45,111 bases of DNA. Source: a virus. Below, piece after piece: positions 40,957 through 45,111 of this stretch. The stretch spans positions 1-45,111 of the IMG/VR virus record IMGVR_UViG_3300049783_000416; one strand, 5' to 3'. Made by a program: the position numbers and the translations under genes. The notes under the pieces are model-generated. The model was given only the letters and a program-made list of their open reading frames with translations, was not told the DNA's origin and searched no databases. How positions within the stretch are numbered: the stretch's first letter is position 1; each line of letters begins with the position of its first letter.

Positions 40957-41448
40957 TTACATTGAGTAGCGGCGTATACCTAGAGCGCGGGTTGCTCGAT
41001 ATAAGTCTATAGAAACTTTATTACTTTGATTTCCGCCTAAAATGTAATAGTATTTTGTATTGTTTATTATAGTAGTGCTTATATAAAATCCTACATGACC
41101 TTGCCAGCTAATATTTCCTCTTGGGAAAATTATAAGGTCTCCGGGTATAGGTTCTTTAACTGTTGTTCCCCAATCTAAGAAACTTCTTGCAGCATATGGA
41201 TGCATGTGTAATGTGTTGTTAGGTACCCCACTTTCAGTTAATACAGCATTAACAAAAGCAGCGCACCATTCTGTACGTTTAGGATCAACTCCTATATAAG
41301 CTGCAAGTTCAGCTCTATGTGTATTTTCTGAATAGTTAATGTATTGTGATGCAGTTAATGCAGGATTACTGTGGGCGTTTGCTGACTCGACACTGTAGTC
41401 GCATGCACATAGAAATATTAGAGATAAGAATAGTAAGATATTTTTCAT
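40957..41448 (-). CDS. lipoprotein with TIGR02594/CHAP-like cysteine peptidoglycan hydrolase domain
   Basis: From ATG 41448 the protein starts MKNILLFLSLIFLCAC, a hydrophobic signal peptide with a lipobox-like LCAC, so it should be lipidated at that final Cys. The mature part has EWCAAFVNAVL (catalytic Cys), ARSFLDWG, PGDLIIFPRG, GHVGFYIS (His) and LGGNQSNKVSIDLY (Asn), the landmarks of TIGR02594/NlpC-P60-CHAP-like hydrolases. It may act on peptidoglycan from the outer membrane at lysis, or function in exclusion of other phages. A TTG at 41454 would add two residues, but no ribosome-binding site supports either start. A late-like CTAAATA lies just upstream, so the message may be nearly leaderless. 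It sits between the gp23 terminator and the next late promoter. Confidence 0.82.
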   Translation of the reverse strand: MKNILLFLSLIFLCACDYSVESANAHSNPALTASQYINYSENTHRAELAAYIGVDPKRTEWCAAFVNAVLTESGVPNNTLHMHPYAARSFLDWGTTVKEPIPGDLIIFPRGNISWQGHVGFYISTTIINNTKYYYILGGNQSNKVSIDLYRATRALGIRRYSM

Positions 41449-41466
41449 ATGCAATATTTAGCCATT

Positions 41467-41494
41467 AAAAAAGGGCCCCCAAAGGAGCCCTTTT
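41467..41494 (-). terminator. rho-independent terminator after gp23
   Basis: On the minus strand AAAAGGGCTCC, a short loop, and GGGGGCCCTTTTTT form a strong GC-rich hairpin followed by a T run, about 23 bases after the gp23 stop. It separates capsid from downstream late genes and could also work on the opposite strand. Confidence 0.85.
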
Positions 41495-41516
41495 AATTTT
41501 ACTGTGTTAGTAAAAC

Positions 41517-42701
41517 TTAGCTAAAGCTAACGTTGCCGTCAGTAATTTCAACACGACCTAAGTAGTCAGCTGCATTACCAAGCGATGATGCAGTGTTGTT
41601 CAACTCAACATATCCATAACGTGTCATGAATGATACTGTTGGTTCGAACGTACCTGGATCAAGTACAACGCCTGAGCTCATTAGTGGGATATATGGGCAA
41701 TAGAATGCTGCTGCATCCGACTCACTTGCGCCTTTGTATCCGATAAGCACTGCTGAACTATCAGCTGCGTATGTGTTTACATATACTTTCATTGCATTGT
41801 TCAAAGTACCAACCATCTTAGTGTTAGTTGGAGCTTCAAAAGTGCCTTCAGTTGTACGTGCAAACGCACTAGTTGTAGCAGACTGTAGAATTGTTAGTGC
41901 CAAAGGACTAACTACAGCCCAGTTACCTGCGCCTCTACGTGTACGCTGTGCAATCAAGTTACTTACGCGGTTGATTTGCACTGCTAATGCAGCATGCTCG
42001 TCACCTACGAAAGTAGCAGTACCAGATACCGCAGCTTGATTGTAAGTTTGTGAACCAGTTCCAGCCAATGTCTGTAGTGATCCTAATACTTCTTGGTCAA
42101 TCTCAGCAGTAATCTCTTGTGCAAGAGCTGCCATGATTTCAGCTTCAACATCAATACCATGCATTGACTGAGCATCTTGTGCAGCTTCAAAAGTCCAACG
42201 AGCACTCAACTTACGAGTCTTCGCTTCAACTGTCTGCTTCAAGATTTGGATAGACATTCTATTGCCTGCCTCAGCTTCTAAAGTTGCTGTATTTGCTGCT
42301 TTACCAGCAGTTCCGTCACCGGAATATGCTTCAGCAATTTTGAATGGGCTTAGAGCCTCTTCGCCTGCTGTGGTATCGTTTACTGATCCAGTAGCATTTT
42401 GTGTATCGCTATAACGAACACGTAATGTGTGGATTTGACCAACTGGGCCAGTCATTGGCTGTACGCCAACTAGCTCGTTAGCAATAACAGTTGGCATTAC
42501 ACGACGGATAACTGGTAGGATAACACGGTTAAGTGTAGCTACGTTACCTGCGGATGTTGCGCCTGCTGTTGCACTCTCTGACAAATATCTGCGAGTGTTT
42601 TCTAGTGTAGCAGCCATAACTGACTTCTTGTTACCTTGTAGGCCTTCAAGAAGTGCGTTTTTGGTGTCACCCCAGCGTGATTCTAGTAATTCTGACATCA
42701 T
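41517..42701 (-). CDS. 23: major capsid protein gp23
   Basis: This is the T4-type major capsid protein. The segment LPVIRRVMPTVIANELVGVQ followed by PMTGPVGQIHTLRVRYS is close to T4 gp23, and QEITAEIDQEVLGSLQ and VVSPLALTILQSA match the family core. At 394 aa it is much shorter than T4 gp23 (521 aa), so it has a smaller N-terminal propeptide and may lack the T4 insertion domain. LxE sites near the start (LLES, YLSES) are candidates for gp21 cleavage. It follows gp22 with TAAGGAG overlapping the gp22 stop. A strong terminator lies downstream. Confidence 0.95.
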   Translation of the reverse strand: MMSELLESRWGDTKNALLEGLQGNKKSVMAATLENTRRYLSESATAGATSAGNVATLNRVILPVIRRVMPTVIANELVGVQPMTGPVGQIHTLRVRYSDTQNATGSVNDTTAGEEALSPFKIAEAYSGDGTAGKAANTATLEAEAGNRMSIQILKQTVEAKTRKLSARWTFEAAQDAQSMHGIDVEAEIMAALAQEITAEIDQEVLGSLQTLAGTGSQTYNQAAVSGTATFVGDEHAALAVQINRVSNLIAQRTRRGAGNWAVVSPLALTILQSATTSAFARTTEGTFEAPTNTKMVGTLNNAMKVYVNTYAADSSAVLIGYKGASESDAAAFYCPYIPLMSSGVVLDPGTFEPTVSFMTRYGYVELNNTASSLGNAADYLGRVEITDGNVSFS

Positions 42702-42708
42702 AATCTCC

Positions 42709-43812
42709 TTAATTTAATCCAGCAAGACGGCGTATATCTAATACATTAGACTCGTCAGCTTTAGTTGTCATTTTTGTTGGTGTTGTTTCGGTTCTGTTGC
42801 CTGTTACTTCTGTGCCTTCTGTAAGTGTTGCCTTACGCTTTGCTGGAGTATTTCCGTCAATAACTGATGGTAAGTACCTATTGAATTGCTTAGTAAGCCT
42901 TTCAGTCTGTACCGATTCCAGTAAATCTGTCATAATTTCGCGTTGATCTTTTCCTAAAGGTTGGATCAAGCTATTCATAATTTTCTCTCTCTTTGCAGAT
43001 TCAATAAGTCGATTCTTATCTTTACTTACTGACTCAACTAGAGTTTTTGCTTTTGTAGCAAATGCTTTGGCTTCAACTAATTGCTTGTCTTTAGCAGCTA
43101 GTACACCCATAAGTTTATCAACTTCTGAATTTTCATTCAAGTGCGAAGTGGTATACTCATTTGCAAACGCTTCAAATATCTTACGACCGAAGTCATTTCT
43201 ACGTGCTGTATCAATATCTTCTTTAAGTGCGTGAATTTCACCTTTCAGTGACGTTCCGACCATTTCAGATATTGCATTAGCACTTCTTTCGATAAAGTCA
43301 GCTTTGACTTTTGCGAAGTGGGTTTTAGCTTCACGTACTAGTTTTACCTTAGTAGCTGCTAAATCTTGTTTATCTTCATAAAATTCTGCAATTTCAGTTG
43401 ATAGGGCTTCTACAATAAACTCTTCAAGCTTGGCGTGTTGCTCTGCCATTGCTTTCTTGTCTGCTCGTAGGTCTTTAATTTCGCCAGCTAATTGCTCAGC
43501 AACGAAACCCTTCAGTAGATTAGCATTTTCACGCATTGCAATAGCATATTTTGCTTTTGCTTCTGCAAGTTGTTTGCGGTCATCTGCAAACTCTGCAATC
43601 TCTTCAGCAAGTCGCTCAGAAAGCATTGAGTCGATAGCTTCAACCATAGTTGACTTATCGTGCTCATACTTTTGTGCAAATTCTTCACGCAAATCGGCAG
43701 TAGCTGCTAATTTGTTTTCCTGAATCTTTTGCTCCCAAGCTTCTTCTATTTGTGCCCTGACATCATTTGATACAACATCGTTTTCAAAGAGTGTTTTCAG
43801 TGCATCTATCAT
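42709..43812 (-). CDS. 22: prohead scaffold protein gp22
   Basis: This Lys/Glu/Ala-rich, strongly alpha-helical coiled-coil protein has repeats of the type AEEIAEFADDRKQLAEAKAK, GEIKDLRADKKAMAEQH and TEIAEFYEDKQDLAATK. It is placed between gp21 and gp23 as in T4, where gp22 is the main scaffold and is degraded by gp21. The C-terminal part, SLIQPLGKDQREIMTDLLES and VLDIRRLAGL, is of the family type. The frame opens at ATG 43830, overlapping gp21 by 4 bases, but ATG 43812 is preceded by CAGGAGAAC at proper spacing and was chosen. From there it is 367 aa. Confidence 0.9.
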   Translation of the reverse strand: MIDALKTLFENDVVSNDVRAQIEEAWEQKIQENKLAATADLREEFAQKYEHDKSTMVEAIDSMLSERLAEEIAEFADDRKQLAEAKAKYAIAMRENANLLKGFVAEQLAGEIKDLRADKKAMAEQHAKLEEFIVEALSTEIAEFYEDKQDLAATKVKLVREAKTHFAKVKADFIERSANAISEMVGTSLKGEIHALKEDIDTARRNDFGRKIFEAFANEYTTSHLNENSEVDKLMGVLAAKDKQLVEAKAFATKAKTLVESVSKDKNRLIESAKREKIMNSLIQPLGKDQREIMTDLLESVQTERLTKQFNRYLPSVIDGNTPAKRKATLTEGTEVTGNRTETTPTKMTTKADESNVLDIRRLAGLN

Positions 43813-43826
43813 ATTGTTCTCCTGTT

Positions 43827-44450
43827 TCATTGGAGTTTACTGATTATGTTAATCAGCGAGTCCTTAAGATACTTTTGTGCCTTTATATCGTGCTTCGTTG
43901 CCTGTGCTAATTCATATGCCTTCATTCCCCCACGTGCATTCATTAATTGTTCATAAATTGCTGTAGGATATGCACCAGGGGCGCTAGGCTGAGCCACAAC
44001 GTCCACAGTGATTATTTCAAAGTCGGAAACGTTGCCGCTTCCATCTTCTGATACGTTACCGCTACCACGTGACGAGACACCTAGTTTAACGCCTGCCTCA
44101 AGCATCGTTTTAACTAGGTTTCCCATTGGTGTTGGTAGTAGTTTCATTTTACCGTAACCGTTATCACCTTCCATCCACGTTTCCGTGATCATATGGCTTA
44201 CACGATCGATATTTATATTAAGGCCTTCAGGATGATCAACTTCTCCGAGAACACTGTATCCTCCAGTAATTTGATCATTGAGAGTTTTGACAGCCCTGCC
44301 TATTTCATTCACAGGATACACTCGCTGATTAGCGTTGCGAACTCCACCTTGGATCATAATACCTTTTAAGTAAAGGTCTTTCCCCTCGTTAGCGTTCTCA
44401 AGCACTATTCCTGCTTGGTCGAATGTCAAATGCTCTCGTAAGTTTTTCAT
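43827..44450 (-). CDS. 21: prohead core protease gp21
   Basis: This 207-aa serine protease of the T4 gp21 (S77) family has His73 in LGEVDHPEG and Ser127 in GVSSRGSG, in the same order and near-identical spacing as T4 His85 and Ser140. Other family stretches are MIQGGVRNANQRVYPVNEI, RVSHMI and FEIITVDVVAQPSAPGAYPT. It matures the capsid by cleaving scaffold and capsid proteins. AGGATAGGGA lies before the ATG. It follows the acidic core protein and slightly overlaps the gp22 frame. Confidence 0.93.
   Translation of the reverse strand: MKNLREHLTFDQAGIVLENANEGKDLYLKGIMIQGGVRNANQRVYPVNEIGRAVKTLNDQITGGYSVLGEVDHPEGLNINIDRVSHMITETWMEGDNGYGKMKLLPTPMGNLVKTMLEAGVKLGVSSRGSGNVSEDGSGNVSDFEIITVDVVAQPSAPGAYPTAIYEQLMNARGGMKAYELAQATKHDIKAQKYLKDSLINIISKLQ
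44210..44217 (-). promoter_or_regulatory. possible internal late promoter TATAAATA in gp21
   Basis: An exact T4 late-box match on the minus strand within gp21 codons. It could give extra late transcription of gp22 and gp23, but AT-rich coding sequence can produce such a match by chance. Confidence 0.3.
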
Positions 44451-44470
44451 CTATTAGTCCCTATCCTTAC

Positions 44471-45111
44471 TTACTTAGCGTTAGTTGATACTTTGTTTAA
44501 AGTACTTCCTGCGGCTTTGTCAGCAGTTTCTTTGGAGCCTTTCTTTTCAGCTCCGTGTCCCGCTCCAGCACTCTTGTGTGCTTTTGCAGCTTTGCCGCCT
44601 GGTACGTTAATGTTACCAGTTGACATATCTTTTGCACTTGTATCACTAAGTGCTGAACCTTGTACAGTTGAGCCTGCTCCTGCTTCTGGATGACTTGCTG
44701 CACCGTTCTTTGCAATGTTAGCACTTGTGCCGCCCATGTTGTTTGGCTTTGCTACTGCTGACTTACCGTTTACACCGTTGTCACCCATTGTAGCTGTTAC
44801 TTTTTCAACATACTCACGCATTGTTTCAGTTTCTGACTTTTCAGTTGTGTCTTCTTCAACTTCTTCGTCTGCTTCGTCAACTTCTTCGTCTGCTGCTTCA
44901 AAAGCCATTGCTTCTTCTTCTGGCTCTTCAGCATCCATGTCCATGTCCATGTCGCCTTCAGCATCGTCGTCAGCTTCTTCGCCGTCGTCTTCGCCTTCGT
45001 CGTCACCAGCCATCATTTTTTCAAATTCAGCTTTTAGATCATCTAATGCATCTTCTAAGTCTTCTACACGATCTTCAACGTCTGCATCATCTTCTGCATC
45101 GCCCATATCGT
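44471..45111 (-). CDS. acidic prohead core protein (probably partial)
   Basis: The visible protein is 211 aa from ATG 45106, but the frame stays open to the window edge, so the true start may lie outside. The N-terminal half is extremely acidic, with runs of Asp and Glu and coiled-coil-like VEDRVEDLEDALDDLKAEFE. The C-terminal half is Gly/Ala/Ser/Lys-rich and basic (AAKAHKSAGAGHGAEKKGSK). It lies immediately before gp21, the position of the small core proteins gp67/gp68 in T4. Charge asymmetry suits a scaffold-core or internal protein. The direct T4 homolog is not certain. Confidence 0.6.
   Translation of the reverse strand, partial: DMGDAEDDADVEDRVEDLEDALDDLKAEFEKMMAGDDEGEDDGEEADDDAEGDMDMDMDAEEPEEEAMAFEAADEEVDEADEEVEEDTTEKSETETMREYVEKVTATMGDNGVNGKSAVAKPNNMGGTSANIAKNGAASHPEAGAGSTVQGSALSDTSAKDMSTGNINVPGGKAAKAHKSAGAGHGAEKKGSKETADKAAGSTLNKVSTNAK

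Noticed and set aside
41449-41454. TTG 41454 as start of the lipoprotein
   Set aside because: It adds only two residues and lacks support; ATG 41448 gives a standard signal peptide.
43813-43830. ATG 43830 as start of gp22
   Set aside because: The ATG at 43812 has a good GGAG site and standard spacing, whereas the upstream ATG contains that site within its codons.

Overview
This window looks like part of the genome of a T4-like marine myovirus with AT-rich DNA. The evidence is a capsid block in T4 order (acidic core protein, gp21 protease, gp22 scaffold, gp23 major capsid protein), a T4/cyanophage-type gp15 neck protein at the left edge, phage late-promoter motifs (NATAAATA) in front of structural operons, and very long tail proteins of the kind seen in marine T4-like phages. 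No photosynthesis genes, tRNAs, CRISPR arrays, insertion sequences or reverse transcriptase were seen. The ADP-heptose genes suggest a Gram-negative host; its identity cannot be read from this window.

Layout, left to right. (1) 1-3707, plus strand: the end of gp15, a NUDIX hydrolase, then an overlapping set hldE-like, hldD-like and cupin, led by a perfect-consensus sigma70 promoter. (2) 3715-12064, minus strand: a 2223-aa repetitive tail protein, a 293-aa fibre-like protein and a 249-aa protein with a complete type-1-copper (cupredoxin) ligand set. (3) 12092-18806, minus strand: a tightly packed seven-gene tailoring cassette made of a flavin-dependent halogenase, two further Fe(II)/2OG-oxygenase-like proteins of different subtypes, two paralogous Fe(II)/2OG dioxygenases, a GT9 glycosyltransferase and a NodU/CmcH carbamoyltransferase. 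It starts with its own sigma70 promoter embedded in a hairpin that would otherwise hide the halogenase ribosome-binding site. (4) 18869-40860, minus strand: the adhesion apparatus, with a tail-assembly chaperone-like protein, a Gly/Cys-rich adhesin, two pairs of large paralogous fibre proteins, three related small beta proteins and other structural proteins. (5) 40957-41448: a lipoprotein with a cysteine peptidoglycan-hydrolase fold. (6) 41517-45111: the capsid block, closed by a strong terminator after gp23.

How it may work together (inference): the left cluster makes ADP-activated heptose, the GT9 enzyme in the cassette could transfer it, and the carbamoyltransferase, dioxygenases and halogenase could decorate the product. 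Both metabolic clusters have host-type promoters, whereas the structural genes use late promoters, so the modifying enzymes may be present before the tail proteins. The tail proteins diversify by domain insertion: each large paralog pair has one member carrying an extra ligand-binding-type domain (LamG-like or Asp-box beta-propeller). The most interesting candidate for an undescribed system is this ADP-heptose plus halogenase/dioxygenase/carbamoyltransferase module built around the tail-fibre locus.
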